DNA from: Macrobrachium rosenbergii | Taxonomy: Eukaryota; Arthropoda; Malacostraca; Decapoda; Palaemonidae | Direction of reading: 5' to 3' | Length of the DNA stretch: 64,000 nucleotides | Assembly: GCF_040412425.1 (NCBI RefSeq) | Contig: NC_089782.1 | Coordinates: forward strand, 23,173,122 to 23,237,121 | In this document: positions 49,981 to 61,785 of the stretch, in pieces | How positions within the stretch are numbered: the first letter of the stretch is position 1 | Layout: every line of letters begins with the position of its first letter | Translations under genes and position numbers: made by a program | Notes under the pieces: generated by a model | Told to the model about the DNA's origin: nothing | Seen by the model: the letters and a program-made list of their open reading frames with translations, nothing else | Databases searched by the model: none

Positions 49981-51618
49981 CTTGTTGTTTTCACTTTTTC
50001 TTGGAAATGATGTGTTACTCCAGAATATACTGTATGCACAGTATACATATTTTAATAGATATCTCTAGTGCTGTTATTCACCAAGGTCTACATGCCCATT
50101 TATACGTACTTTGAAATCTAGTGACTTGCAACAAACTTTTCCAGTGCAGTTGGGGGATGGAGATACCTTTTCAAGACTTGATACTTGTAATTTCTTGGCA
50201 TGAGAAATAAATTTTTTCTGGATTGTGAATGACATGTCACTGCAGTACCTATTAAGGTAAAGCCCAGCATCAGTGGCTTGGTTTGATAATTCACTTGTGG
50301 GTTATGAAATTGTTTAAAAAGGTAATTTTGGTTTGGACAAATATCTGTCTGTAATTTAGAAAGTCTGGGTTGTGTAGTACCATTGTTTGATATGTGAGCA
50401 GATGGTCATATCTGCCAGGGCATTTGGTTATTTAAATTCTGTATCTTGAGGTTTGGGTAACTGAAGTGTTTATTGTTCTATAAGATAGCCAAATATTGTA
50501 TGTCCTATTTGAGACAGAATTTACCATGATTTTTTTAGAGGGGGATCCCAAATTTTTGACAATTTTAAATGAATTTTTAACTGTGATATAATTGATATTT
50601 GAGTTTTGTCCTCGCTCAGAATTCATCTGTCTGTCTCTTTGCTTATGGAATATATTTTTTTTATTACATTTCTTAATATGTTTTAGGATATTAGGAAACC
50701 TAAATATTTTGTAGAATATATTTTTTATTACATCTCTTTGTAAGTTATAGGATGTGAGGAAGTGTAAATACTGCCACAAAACTTGCCATATACAGAGTGA
50801 TATTAGAAATACAATAATCAGAAAACTAGGAAACTGTGGGATATCTTTCTGTGCCCCTGAGTCACTCTTCTGTTGTGTTTGTTGACATCATTGCAGCCCA
50901 TCTAGTTTGCTTCCACTTTTTTCATGAGATGTTCATGGTATGAAGTTAGTGGCATTGTTGAAAAATGCGCTGAACTTAGAAAGCTTAAATGGAATTTTGC
51001 CAAGGGACTGTAATGCCTAATAGCTGTACTCAGATGCTTTTTAGCAATTTTAATTAAAGAAAGGCATTTGCATGACTTCTTTTTTTAATATATGGTAACA
51101 TTTTATTACTCTGTTGAGAGTGTTTTAGTGAAAAATAAAACACTGTAAACTATATACTGAGATAAATGAAATTAATTGAATTTGATATTGAAGTAACTTT
51201 ACACAAAATGGCTGACATGACTGAAAAAACCCTGAGTAAGAGGCTCAGTACTAGGGTATTATGAATATTTTGTATCATTCTATTGGAAATACTCTTAAAG
51301 TTGGGGAAGAATGGAAAGCAGTATAGAAAAGTTGAGCTGTGAAACATTAAATGTTGGTGTGTAGGTAATGAGGTTACTCCACCTATCAGCAAGTTGTTTG
51401 TTTTGCATTGATTTTTGACTAATTACATGGTAAAGGCAAATAGTTTCACAGTCTCTTAATTGGCCTTCAAGCGTGCAAAGTTCATTTTCAGTTGTAGCTT
51501 TATAATGACATCGTACTTTGCTTACCTTATAAATTAAACAAAGGAAATGCAAGGAAAAATGACTAAGTGATTTGACATAATGATTTATTATAGAAATTTG
51601 GTGATTACAAAATTCAGC

Positions 51619-51621
<3 letters not shown>

Positions 51622-51695
<74 letters not shown>
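51622..51695. repeat. (CT)n microsatellite
   Basis: About 37 CT units inside the PH-splitting intron. Confidence 0.97.
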
Positions 51696-51699
<4 letters not shown>

Positions 51700-53582
51700 T
51701 GACAGTCAGCCTCAGTATGAGTTAGATCTGGTGCACAAGAGCTGTGATAAAGTGTTGCCAGGAAATAGCAAAGAGCAGAGCACTGCTTTGGATGGCCGGG
51801 TACCTTAAACACATGCACGTAAATAATTAGCCTTGCATGGCACAGTGCTCACTCATTGGCCTAGAAACACTAATTGTAATGAATGTCTTAACTTGTTGAT
51901 GTTATGACCACTAGATGATGATTATTTTTATATGCTTAGAACTGTTGTTTGAAGGTGTGGAGATGTGAATAACCTTACAATATTTAATTTTCAAAGTTAT
52001 TCTCTTTTATACTCTTGTATAGATTTTGATGGTCATTGTTTTTCTATGTAGTTATCACACTCATTAAATGATTCTATCTGAATGGTATAAAAGTTTCTTC
52101 TAAATGGTTTATTGTTGTTTTTGTAGAGAATATTAGAGTATACTTTATTTAAATATTCATACTTTCAACATAATTATAAAAATGGGAATCAATGCTGTGA
52201 ACGTCTAATTGTCTTGTAGTAATTCTCAAGTACTGTGTATAGCTTTTTTACAATACTGATTAAACTAATAAAATTAACTTTAATGTGAAATAGTAAGAAT
52301 ATGCAAGTGTCAAGGCTTATACTATACATACGAAGGTGATTTTAATAAAAGATGTATTGTTAGAAAAAGGAGACCAGGAGGATCATGGGAGAGTTAGATA
52401 CGCTGTTGTGTTTATTGAGTATTCTCAAATATCAAAGAAATATGGAAGCTACACTGATTAAAATTTAAAATATTAACTGTCCTTTACATGGCTGTTGATT
52501 TTGTAGTAACTAGTTTGAGTCAAAAAGTTGGTATCACAGGTATACATCTTATTTTAGTTAATCGTTAGTATATGAGAGTTTATCCAAAACCACTCCAGGA
52601 ATTAGAGTAGCAGTAAGGATGTTTTACATCAGAGCATTTGTCTGGTAAAATCTATATTATTTCTTCCCCAGCACCACTGGCAATACTAAATTCATGTTAT
52701 GGTACATGGATAGCCTATTATAGCCAACTAGTAAATGAGAGTACAGTAGTTGTGTTTTGAGTTAATCTGTTCAGACCAGTGACGTAAGGTTCTAAATTCA
52801 GTACGTGCAGTAGTAGTGACCTATCAGTTAAAAAACTTCTACTAACAAATATCTCATGCTTTCCAGATTGAATTGAAGCAATTCTTCCAATGACCTTCTG
52901 GTTATGCCTTATGTGCTATACAATAGTTCCTCTGAACTCTGCTTTACTATTTAACATTAGTATATTTCAGTATACTGCATAGTATAAGTTCTTACCAATT
53001 TAACACATTGATTCACAAATATTGTATGAATTTTTGTATGTTTATAACATCAGAACCCCTTTTTGCATAGTTTAATTTCAGGAGGTGAATGATTATGTAA
53101 TACAGTAGAAAGATTTTCAGAGAAAACTCATTCTAAACTCTAAGTTTTTATAAATGTAAGATAAGATTTTGACATTTATGGTTATTTATATGAAGAACCC
53201 TTGTTAACATGTTCATTTATATAGCAAGTCAATCTGATGTAAGTTTGTTTATAGTATCAGGATTAGGTATGAATTTTTAATAATGTATGCCCTTTGCTGG
53301 AAAGTAATGTAAACATGCATTACTATCAGCCAGCTAATATGAAGTTTTAATGTTTTGTTCCCCAAAGTGTAGCTTTTCAGGACCCATAAATAAAGACACT
53401 TAAGTGGGTAATATTTTCATTTTTACACATAGTGCCTATTTCCACCACAGTACACCGTATGATGTTTAATGTGCTTGTATTTCACATGTATCAGGCAAAT
53501 TATATGTTTATCATAGTGAAATTGGTGTATTGTAATATGTAGATCTTAATGATATTCTTTTGATTTCATATCCAATAATCAG

Positions 53583-53685
53583 GGGAAGAGGTTACTGTTA
53601 TGGAAGAAGATCTGAGATTGTGTACAGTGAAGCCTGCTCATGAGGTTGACAGGCGTTTTTGCTTTGAAGTCGTGTCACCAATGAA
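53583..53685 (+). CDS. ACAP: ACAP exon, PH domain middle
   Basis: After an AATAATCAG acceptor the frame reads EEVTVMEEDLRLCTVKPAHE and VDRRFCFEVVSPMK to a GTAAGT donor at 53686. The match to the family block V-E-D-L-R-L-C-T-V-K ... R-R-F-C-F-E-V-V-S-P is almost complete and needs no frame change. Confidence 0.96.
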
Positions 53686-54186
53686 GTAAGTTTTAATGTA
53701 CTTAAATGTCATTTACTTTTACTATTTATCTAGATGGATGCAAGAAGACTTTGCCTAGAAGCTTTGTTTCTTTTATGTTTCATTTTCATTTTAAATGTAG
53801 TTAGGAGTGTTTCATCACCAAGACATTGCCTTCATTTTTCATAAACTCATTTTAAAGTTGACTTAAGAGGGCTTCATGTAAGGAAACATATATTAAAGAA
53901 AGTCTCCCAAGAGGACTAGAAAAGTACAGTAAATTATAATTATAACATGAACTACCATTGTGAATGCTGGCTTAAACCACCTCAAGTATAGTGAAACATT
54001 ACATTTTTTATTCAGTAGCATAATTTCATGTGTTCACTGGTCACCTGTAAGGGGAAGAAATATTAAAAGAAGATAGATTAATGTTCAAATTATGCAGCAT
54101 TGAATATTTTCAGCTGTAATAATAAATTAATTAAATTGTTAGATCACTTGTCTGAGACCATTAGCATAATAATACATTACTTTCAG

Positions 54187-54429
54187 GTGTCACATGCTGC
54201 AAGCTGAGAGTGAGGATAGCTATCAGTCATGGATATCAGCTTTACAACGTGGTATTGGTCAGGCTTTACAGTTAAGCACTCCAGACATGAACAGAGATTA
54301 TCAACTAGACACTCCAGGGTCATCTCCCTATCCTGCAAAAGGCTCTTTGGTCCCTGGGACTCCTGGTGATTCTTCAGCCTCCTCCTCTCCTGCTACTACT
54401 CCTCAGTCAGTTAATGCTCACAAACCCCC
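54187..54429 (+). CDS. ACAP: ACAP exon, PH end and linker
   Basis: A CTTTCAG acceptor opens CHMLQAESEDSYQSWISALQ RGIGQAL, the last PH strand and the C-terminal helix with its Trp. A Ser/Pro/Thr-rich linker follows (SPYPAKGSLVPGTPGDSSAS, then SPATTPQSVNAHK). The exon is open throughout and ends at a GTAAGT donor at 54430. Its two leftover bases (CC) combine with G of the next exon to make Pro. Confidence 0.95.
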
Positions 54430-54451
54430 GTAAGTCATTATTCTCCTTGGT

Positions 54452-54747
54452 GGGGGTTAGTGCCATCAGTGCACCTCATGCAGTGCACTGCAGGTATTAC
54501 TTAAGGTTCCTTTCTGCATCCCTTCAGCCCCTAGCTGCAACCCCTTTCATTCATTCTTTTTACCATACCTCCATTCATGTTATTACCTTCCACCCTCTCC
54601 TAACAATTGTTTAATACTGCAGCTGCAAGGTTTTCCTCCTGTTGCACCTTAAAAACCTTTTTACTCTCAGTTTCTTTTTCAGTGCTGAATGACCTCATAG
54701 GTCCCATTGCTTGGCCTGTGGCTTAAATTTTATATTCCATTCCATTC
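54452..54747 (-). repeat. Dispersed repeat (SINE-like or LINE-tail-like), copy 1
   Basis: On the plus strand it ends AATGACCTCATAGGTCCCA, CTTGGCCTGTGGCTTAAATT and TATATTCCATTCC, and carries AGCCCCTAGCTGCAACCCCT and TTCCACCCTCTCCTAA inside. A second full copy is at 56611-56867 and a partial one at 57376-57469. The strand is set as in the LINE fragment next to the third copy. It starts 22 bases after the donor of the previous ACAP exon. Confidence 0.85.
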
Positions 54748-54857
54748 TGTAACTCATCATTAAATTGTGGAAATTATATCTTAAGAATTACATTTTAGAG
54801 TAAATGTCCTTGTGAGAGAAAAACCCATAGGATTTTAAGTAAGTTGTTATATTTCAG

Positions 54858-54964
54858 GTTATGGCAAGAAATAATGAGCATTCCGGGCAACGAAATTTGC
54901 TGTGATTGTGGTGCTACAAACCCTCGGTGGGCTTCAATTAACCTAGGAATAACACTCTGCATAG
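54858..54964 (+). CDS. ACAP: ACAP exon, ArfGAP zinc finger
   Basis: After a TATTTCAG acceptor the exon reads [20 protein letters not shown], then [16 protein letters not shown], and stops at a GTACAA donor, one base into the codon for Glu. The Cys residues at ICCDC and LCIEC form the C-x2-C-x16-C-x2-C zinc site together with the next exon. The W-A-S-x-N-x-G block is the ArfGAP signature. The frame is clean. Confidence 0.97.
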
Positions 54965-55153
54965 GTACAACACGTTACTTTTTAAGTGTTGAATTTTTTA
55001 ATTTTTTGCATTTGTTTTCCACTGCTAATGGAAGGGTTTGCATAAATTTCTGCTCTGGCAAAAGTGACAACCACCTTGAGCATTTTATTAGTAAATGAAG
55101 TTTTGCTTCTACTGATGTAGTATGTGTTTGGGACAAAATAGAATGAGGATGTT

Positions 55154-55396
55154 TTAACAACAGAAGAAAAATTACATTTTTATAATAAAATAAAGTTTTA
55201 TATATACTTACCAAGTAATTACATTGCTTTGATCATGTAATTACATGGTAAATATATATAAAATTTTATTATAAAAATGTCATTTTTATATAAGCTACTT
55301 ACCAAGTAATTACATGATCAAAGCTATGTAATTACTTGGTAAGTATATATAAAACTTTATTTTATTATAAAAATGTAATTTTTCTTCTGTTGTTAA
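55154..55396. mobile_element. Palindromic MITE inside the ArfGAP intron
   Basis: The outer 90 bases on each side are almost perfect reverse complements: TTAACAACAGAAGAAAAATT on the left, AATTTTTCTTCTGTTGTTAA on the right. Each arm contains TACTTACCAAGTAATTACAT or its complement, and the centre repeats this word twice more, so the element is a palindrome made of palindromes. It has no reading frame. The ends are TTAA, but whether this is a target duplication cannot be told because it is part of the symmetry. Confidence 0.9.
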
Positions 55397-55849
55397 ACTG
55401 TAAAACCACGAAGTGGAGCAAATAGTTCAGATAAAAATTTACTTCACTTATGTTCTCTTTGTGGTAATGTTTCCAGTCTTTGATGTGGTGACCATCTCTG
55501 GTCATGTTTGAATTAGATCTTGCATAACCTTACATAATTTGTTTCACAATAGAAGAGTGTCATGTCAGTTTGCTATTGCATTTTGTATCTTGTATTGTTA
55601 CAGTGAGATGTTTTGTACTTACAGTTAGTGAAGATCTATCAAGAATGATTACAGGCATATTAAAATTGTGAAGTGTGTCTTAGAGAAAAATCCATAGCAA
55701 ACAGGATTCTGAAATACATTGAATATCTATTTCTCTAGCTGATGTTATGTGCCTGATTGTTATATTAATTCTAGATTATTATTTGTTATTTGGAAAAGAC
55801 TTTGTTTTTTATTTAAATTTCTTTTATGAAGTTTAATATCCATTTCCAG

Positions 55850-56042
55850 AGTGCTCTGGTATTCACCGTAGTCTGGGCGTACATTACTCCAAGGTACGGT
55901 CGTTAACATTGGACGCTTGGGAGCCAGAGATTATTAAGGTGATGTTAGAACTAGGCAATAAAATCATCAACTCAATATACTTAGCTACATATTTGCCAGA
56001 GGAAACAGATTCTTTAAAACCACTTAGACCTGACAGCCAAAG
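55850..56042 (+). CDS. ACAP: ACAP exon, ArfGAP catalytic part
   Basis: After a TTTCCAG acceptor the frame reads ECSGIHRSLGVHYSKVRSLT, LDAWEPEIIKVMLELGNKII, then NSIYLATYLPEETDS and KPLRPDSQR. The Arg in GIHRSLG is the conserved catalytic arginine finger of ArfGAPs, and EC completes the zinc site. The GTAAAT donor at 56043 follows AG, which joins the next exon in phase. The frame is clean. Confidence 0.97.
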
Positions 56043-56397
56043 GTAAATATAGATTACTGCTTTTACTAGGTAATTGCACCAAACCACTGACTTATGTTAT
56101 AGAAAAACAAAGATATAATAACATGATGTATAGTACAGTAGTGCTACGTATCTTATTTCTTGTTATGGGGAATTTGACACTTGGAATTGACTTTTAAAAT
56201 CTTGTAATAGCAAAGTGAATGTGTGATATATCACACATGAAGAGCATGATACTATAAAATATATGTGAATGAATCTGTAAATAAATTTTCATCCAATATA
56301 AACACTGATGTCTTCAATATCAGTAATCAGTCATTTACATGAATTTAACTTTTTTTTTTTTTTAGGAGTTTCCTTATTACTTTTCTGTTATTTACAG

Positions 56398-56512
56398 ATC
56401 AATTCGAGAGGAATGGATTAAAGCCAAGTATGTTGAACGAAAATTTGTGAAGAAGCTGTCGACTTCAATTTTAGATGGATCTTCCTCTCCCTCCTCTAAT
56501 TCACCAGAAAAG
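56398..56512 (+). CDS. ACAP: ACAP exon, ArfGAP C-terminal helix
   Basis: It reads SIREEWIKAKYVERKFVKKL, then STSILDGSSSPSSNSPEK, between a TTTACAG acceptor and a GTACTT donor. I-K-A-K-Y-V-E-R-K-F-V is the conserved last helix of the ArfGAP domain. A Ser/Pro linker follows. Confidence 0.96.
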
Positions 56513-56610
56513 GTACTTATAATGGCTTTTTATATAAAGAATTAGTTAAGATTGTCAGGAAATAGAATTGTATAAAATACAGTATTGGAATCTTCCTTTT
56601 TTTCTCTCCT

Positions 56611-56867
56611 TACCCCCGAAAGGGAGGTTAATGCTCTCAGTGCACCTCACATGGTGCTCTGTAGGCATTGCTTAATGTTGTTCTTTGGAGTGTCCATTCA
56701 GCCCCTAGCTGCAACCTCTTTTACTATACTGCCATTCAAATTCTCTTTCTTCTGTCTTACTTTCCACCCTCTCTTAATTGTTTCAGCATTATTTTCAGTG
56801 TTGAATGACCTCATAGGTCCCAGTGCTTAGCCTTTTTTGCCAAAATTTTTTATTCCAGTATATTTTC
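56611..56867 (-). repeat. Dispersed repeat (SINE-like or LINE-tail-like), copy 2
   Basis: Shares with the copy at 54452-54747 the words AGTGCACCTCA, CAGCCCCTAGCTGCAACC, TTTCCACCCTCTC and AATGACCTCATAGGTCCCA in the same order and orientation. Confidence 0.85.
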
Positions 56868-57375
56868 CTTTCTCTTAGCCCCTCATCAGGGTTAGTGTTT
56901 TTATTGAGCCTTTCCCAGAGAAAGCCAGTGTTTAATTGGTAGTAACATAGTATTGCTTGAGTGAAAAATGATAAAATCATGCATTTTCTAAAACACTTGG
57001 TGTTATGTCATCAGTTGACTTCTCTCTTTGCATGATTACTCTAGTAAACAAATTGGGATAGCAAATCTCTTGACGATTTATATTCCAGTGATGGTTATCC
57101 TATAATGCAGTAATAACATTTTGCAACACCAGTCAGGTAATTCCATCCCACACTATAATGCAAGTAAAGCAATAGAAAAAACGCTATTCACTTGACAAGT
57201 GATCACAGTACGTAATACCACTGAACATATCACAAATTTTATACCAATGTTATAGATAAGTGATCCCAAAATCTACAGCCAGTAACAGCGGAAAAAAAAA
57301 AGCTCCATGGTAGTCTGAAGAGTTATCAGACATAATTGATGTAAATTAGAAGATGAAACCTATTCATATGGAACA

Positions 57376-57469
57376 ACCCCACAGGGGCCAACCAGCACTG
57401 ATTGACCTCATACAGTAGGTCCTAGTGCTTGGCCTTTGGCCTAAACTGTATATTCTGTTCTATTCCACA
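57376..57469 (-). repeat. Dispersed repeat, partial copy 3, in a LINE 3' region
   Basis: Only the end with TTGACCTCATACAGTAGGTCC and TTGGCCTTTGGCCTAAACTG is present. It lies about 170 bases downstream (minus strand) of the LINE C-terminal fragment. This suggests that the dispersed family shares its end with a LINE 3' untranslated region. Confidence 0.75.
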
Positions 57470-57639
57470 GGGCCATTGACTTGAAACTCAATCATCCAAG
57501 GAATATGGTGTTTATTAGGAAAAAGTAAGAGATGGTAAAGGGAAATACAGAAAGAAGAGGTCCCACTTATTAAAAAAAAAAAAAAATTATAAATTAACAA
57601 ATAGATAAAGATGTATTAAAATGCAAGGAGAATAGTGTT

Positions 57640-57961
57640 AGGGTATTAATGCATTGCACCTTCACTTGAACTCCTGAAGTTCCAATTGCACGACATCCTC
57701 TGGGAGGCTGTTCCACAGTCCAACCGTATGAGGAATAAAGGACCTCTGGAATTGAGAAGCTCGACAGTGAGGCACATTTACTGCATATTGGTGCTGCTGT
57801 TCAGCGAATCTGGTTGCTCTTAGCAAATAAAGGGGATCAGGGACCAATTGTGAATGTGAAAGATCTCTGTTGAAATACAGCTTATGAAAAAGTGACAAAC
57901 AAGAGACTATCCGTTGATGGTCCAAGCCATAACTTAAAACGTAAAACATAGAAAATGCCAT
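57640..57961 (-). pseudogene. LINE reverse-transcriptase C-terminal fragment
   Basis: A 99-codon open stretch on the minus strand reads GLDHQRIVSCLSLFHKLYFN, then DPLYLLRATRFAEQQHQYAV, then FQRSFIPHTVGLWNSLPEDV and LQEFK. The L-F-H-K-L ... S-F-I-P-x-T-x-x-L-W-N-S-L-P ... F-K pattern is the standard C-terminus of many non-LTR retrotransposon polyproteins. A stop follows within three codons. The 5' part is absent, as expected of 5'-truncated LINE copies. An A/T-rich tail lies at 57568-57585. Confidence 0.8.
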
Positions 57962-58267
57962 AAATTGGATTAATTACAGAAAACTTAATAGCCTTTTAAA
58001 TCTTGCTCTTTCGTGGGTGACAAAATTATAAAAATGATCAATTTAATGACAAAAATATAAAAATAATAAATTTAACAATCTCCGTGATCTCACACAAACC
58101 AATATGCAATCAGATTTCCAAAAATTGAGGAAGGAAGTTATTAAAGGAAAAATAATTTTATGAAGTAATGTCTTTTTCATAACCCACAACACAGCAGTTA
58201 AAGAAATTGGCAAATGCTTAGCAAAATTAAAACATGCTTTTTTATATTGTGGGCGAGGAGTTCACTA

Positions 58268-58860
58268 CCTACTGTATATACTTGTGTAACGTGCGATCTC
58301 GCGTATCGTGCAACCCCCAGATTTTCACCCATAAAAAATGATTTTATCATGTATCTCATGTATCATGCGAGTTCCTCTTTAGAGAGACCAAATTACAATA
58401 GACTAACTTCTTTTCCTCCATCTCTTTATCTCATCTTCTTGTTAAATAAATTAAGAAAATAAAAGAGATTGATAAAAGTATCATTAGTAATGTTATACTT
58501 GTTGTGTAAACATGTACAGCCATAAAGAACCAAATGAGAAACAGCTGTTTTCCTATGAATATCTGAATCAGATAACAACAGCTATTTTGGTTGCATTTCA
58601 GCCATCGTGTGACAGTAAACAATTACTGTAGTTATGCTACAAATGATGTTAAGTAGAATAGGACTGATGTATTTTTACATTATACCCTTATTTGCTATGG
58701 AGAAAAGATCTGCAAGGAAATATACTGCTAAATTTAAGCTGCAAATTCTAGCTGAAGCTGAGAAAATAAATGAGGCTGCTAATGACTATACAGTAATACT
58801 GATCTTACGATTCGAGAAAATTCACACACACACACCTAACTTTTCACAGGAACCTAACTA
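58268..58860 (+). pseudogene. pogo-like element remnant with Brinker/CENP-B-type HTH start
   Basis: An ATG at 58697 opens MEKRSARKYTAKFKLQILAE AEKINEAA, the first helix-turn-helix of a pogo-type transposase or its domesticated relatives (pattern R-x-Y-x-x-x-F-K-L-x-I-x-x-x-A-E). The frame then loses similarity and runs into a CA tract. About 400 bases upstream, a CG-containing stretch (GTAACGTGCGATCTCGCGTA) looks like a transposon end. Only the N-terminus is left. Confidence 0.5.
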
Positions 58861-58894
58861 ATGGGCATACGCTGATTTTTTCACAGACACACGA

Positions 58895-59770
58895 AATTCT
58901 CGAGAAACCCTGCAGAAGTGGGTGTTTAATTTTTGAAGTAATTTACAAGTTTTCATGCTTTTATGCATAAAATCCCTATGAAAAATGCATTTCATTCTTT
59001 TATGTGTAAAATCTGTATGAAAAATGCATTTCATGCTTTTATGTGTAAAATCTGTATGAAAATTCATTTCATGTTTTAATGTGCAAAATCTCTATGAAAA
59101 AATGCATTTCATGCTTTTATGTGTAAAATCTCTGAAAAATGCATTTCATGCTTTCATGTGTAAAATCTGTTTCGAAAATGTATTATTTTTATTTTTGTAC
59201 ATGCATAAGTATGATAGAAAGGTAATTTCAGCACATTCACTTGGTGTACTTTTACAAGATGTGATACCCATTTGCAAAGTTACTGCTCTTTTCAAAGATA
59301 ATACCCCTGCAGAAAATGCTTGTTTAATGTTTGAAGTACATTTATAATTTTTCATGCTTTAACTGTAAAATCAATATGGAAAATTTATATTTATATTTCT
59401 GTACATAAATATCATACAAGTATTATGTCCATTTGCAAAGTCTTTGTCACAAGGACTTTACATGACCTTGAGATGAGGTTGTTCAGTCGCTCATTTGATA
59501 AAATGAATTCGTTAATGTAATATCAGAGATGTAACTAAGAGTTGTATAAGTGTCATCCTTTGAAAATTACCCTGTTCACCTCGGAGAAAGTGCTGGTGCA
59601 ATCTGTATGTGCATGTAATTACAGCATGTTCAGTTGGTGTACTTTTACGATGTGACACTTTAGTTACTGCATTTTCAAAGATGATACCCTGTAGAAAGTG
59701 TATAATTTTCAAGTTTTCGTGTTTTTAGGTGTAAAATCAGAATGGAAAATTTGTATTTATATATTTGCGC
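58895..59770. repeat. Higher-order repeat containing the minisatellite
   Basis: A longer block, CCCTGCAGAA-x-G ... GTTTAAT-TTTGAAGTA ... TTTCATGCTTT ... TGTAAAATC, occurs at about 58905, 59290 and 59665, that is every 375-385 bases. It ends with ATATTTATAT and a (C/G)-CATAAATA word in the last two copies. The minisatellite is an expansion inside the first copy. Confidence 0.7.
58950..59180. repeat. Minisatellite, ~39-bp unit, six copies
   Basis: Consensus words GCTTTTATGTGTAAAATCTG and TATGAAAAATGCATTTCAT repeat about six times with small indels. Confidence 0.9.
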
Positions 59771-60391
59771 ATAAATACAATACAAAAGCAGTACAGTTAC
59801 TTTATTACAGTATCTCTCTCTCTCTCTCATTTGTAGTTAGCGCTCAAACATACTTTACAACATTATTATTTCTCTATACGTCATTACCTGTACAGTATAT
59901 AATTTTAAATTGATTGAATTTACCTGTACTGTACTACCTTCTACGAACATTATGTACATGTTTTCGATATTTTATGGAATTGTACTTTTGTTGACTGACA
60001 CATGACGTTTTGCCTAGTGACGCAAAGAAAACGGCTTTTACTCTAAGTGACAAAGAAAACGGCATCCCATGAATTAGGGGTAACATTAGTATACGTACGC
60101 ACCTACTGTAAATGCGCTATTATGAAACTGTGCAGTACTCAATTTTTATGTCAACCATTTACTGTATTCCTTTTTTAAGGGTAATAAGCTAAATTTTAAA
60201 TAAAATTACACTAACTTTAGTTCATTTAAAAGTTAGCTTAATACTTTGGGAGCATGATTAGGGTCATATTTAGTACTTAAACTCTGGAAATAAACATTTA
60301 TTAGCATTTTTAAAGACCATGCCAAACTTACATGAAAATTCACCTTGCACGAGGGGCTCCGGAACCTAACCTCGCGTAATTTCGAGGTATG

Positions 60392-60400
60392 ACTGTAAAA
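60392..60400. repeat. Isolated transposon-like terminus
   Basis: The stretch 60345-60397 ends CGAGGTATGACTG followed by TA. Read in reverse it begins CAGTCATACCTCG, the usual form of a pogo/mariner-type end next to a TA target. No partner end was found. Confidence 0.4.
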
Positions 60401-60680
60401 TTATCATGCATCGGCAACATGGGTGAAACTCCCTAAACCTCGATATGCCATCAAACTCAGCCGTAAATAAAATTGGAGATTATACTGTTGTTTTAACGTG
60501 TATGGCAGATGGGAAGAAACTTTCCCCCCATGTTTATCTTTAAACAGAAATTGAATTGATTCTAAACAAAAATTCCCGAATGGTATCGTTTTCCACGTTC
60601 ACGAAAACATAAACAATGCAAACAGCGCATGATAGCTATGTTTGTTTTTTATAATACGATAGTAAGATGAGGATAACATA

Positions 60681-61592
60681 CAGTAGTACCTTGATTCACG
60701 AACACAATTCGTTCCTAAACTTTCTTCGTGTTCCAGTGTGTTGGTGACCCAAAGTTAATTTCTCCATTAGGTTTATTGGGAATACGATTAGTTTGTTCAT
60801 GACACCAACGAACCATTATATGGTTTATGTTTTATTTTACACAGATAATATTAAAGTGTGAAAAACCTTAATATATATAATATAATTTATAATAGTAAAC
60901 TAAAACTGAAACAACCTTTAAAAAGTGAACACTTACGTTGGCTGACACGACTTCTGTCTTGACGGATGAGGGAAGAGGAGGGTGGTTGGGGAGGAGGTTA
61001 TTGTGCAGGGGGAGAGCCCCCATATCCAGGTCGGGGAGATTAATCTCTTATGGGTGTTTTTTGTGCTCTTTTAATCACAAACTTATCAAATGTCTGTTGC
61101 CTTTTCTTCCTTTCATAACTTCTAAAATGATTAATTAAATTTTCATTGACCATGTTCACAATCCTGTTTGTAACAATTTTGTTTGGATGGTACAACTTAA
61201 GGAATCTTTGCACATCACCCCATTTTTCCATTGTGGATTTAATCAATTCACTGCTGGCATCTGTAACTTCCTCCTCGTCCTCCTGTTCATCAAGTTTACG
61301 CAAAAACCACAGTTTGAAGTGAATGAATGCGCTCCTATTCAAAACCAAAATAAAAAACAAACTGAGTGTGGGTGGAGGTGCGTGGGAAGTTCATGGGAGA
61401 TATATAGTACCCTACAACAACAAGATGGTGGCACCCATGTGAGATGAGCAATTGTCTGCATTTTTCAAATTTTGGCCATCGGACCATGTTTGTGTTTCAA
61501 AAATAAGTTTGTGAATAGAATTTTTATACATATTTTTGTTCAGGAATCAATTTGTTTGTGGGTTAATGTGTTTGTGAATCAAGGTCGAACTG
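60681..61592 (-). mobile_element. Internally deleted Tigger/pogo-like transposon with intact ends
   Basis: The left end CAGTAGTACCTTGATTCACG and the reverse complement of the right end (CAGTTCGACCTTGATTCACA) match at 17 of 20 bases. Both are flanked by TA (60679-60680 and 61593-61594), the target duplication of this superfamily. The ends begin CAGT as in Tigger/pogo elements. The 912-bp body keeps only the C-terminal part of a transposase on the minus strand. Confidence 0.88.
61027..61290 (-). pseudogene. Tigger-like transposase, C-terminal fragment
   Basis: It reads STMEKWGDVQRFLKLYHPNK, then TNRIVNMVNENLINHFRSYE, then RKKRQQTFDKFVIKRAQKT. The V-x-x-F-x-x-x-x-H-P-x-K ... N-x-x-x-x-H-F-R-x-x-x-x-R-x-x-x-Q-x-x-x-D-K-F motif is the usual C-terminal end of Tigger transposases. 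The DDE domain and HTHs are deleted, so the copy is non-autonomous. Confidence 0.8.
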
Positions 61593-61785
61593 TACAATAT
61601 TATTGGATACAGTGAAGTAAAACATACTTTTTAAAAGATCAGTGGAAAAGATACATATTCATTATGTTTGTATTTTTTAATACGATGCTAGTACAGTATG
61701 TGAACACTGTATTACAAATGCTAATCCCCTTAAAATTAGCTTCAAAATTAGGTCTTCAAAAGTAGCATGATACGCTGGTATGTAT

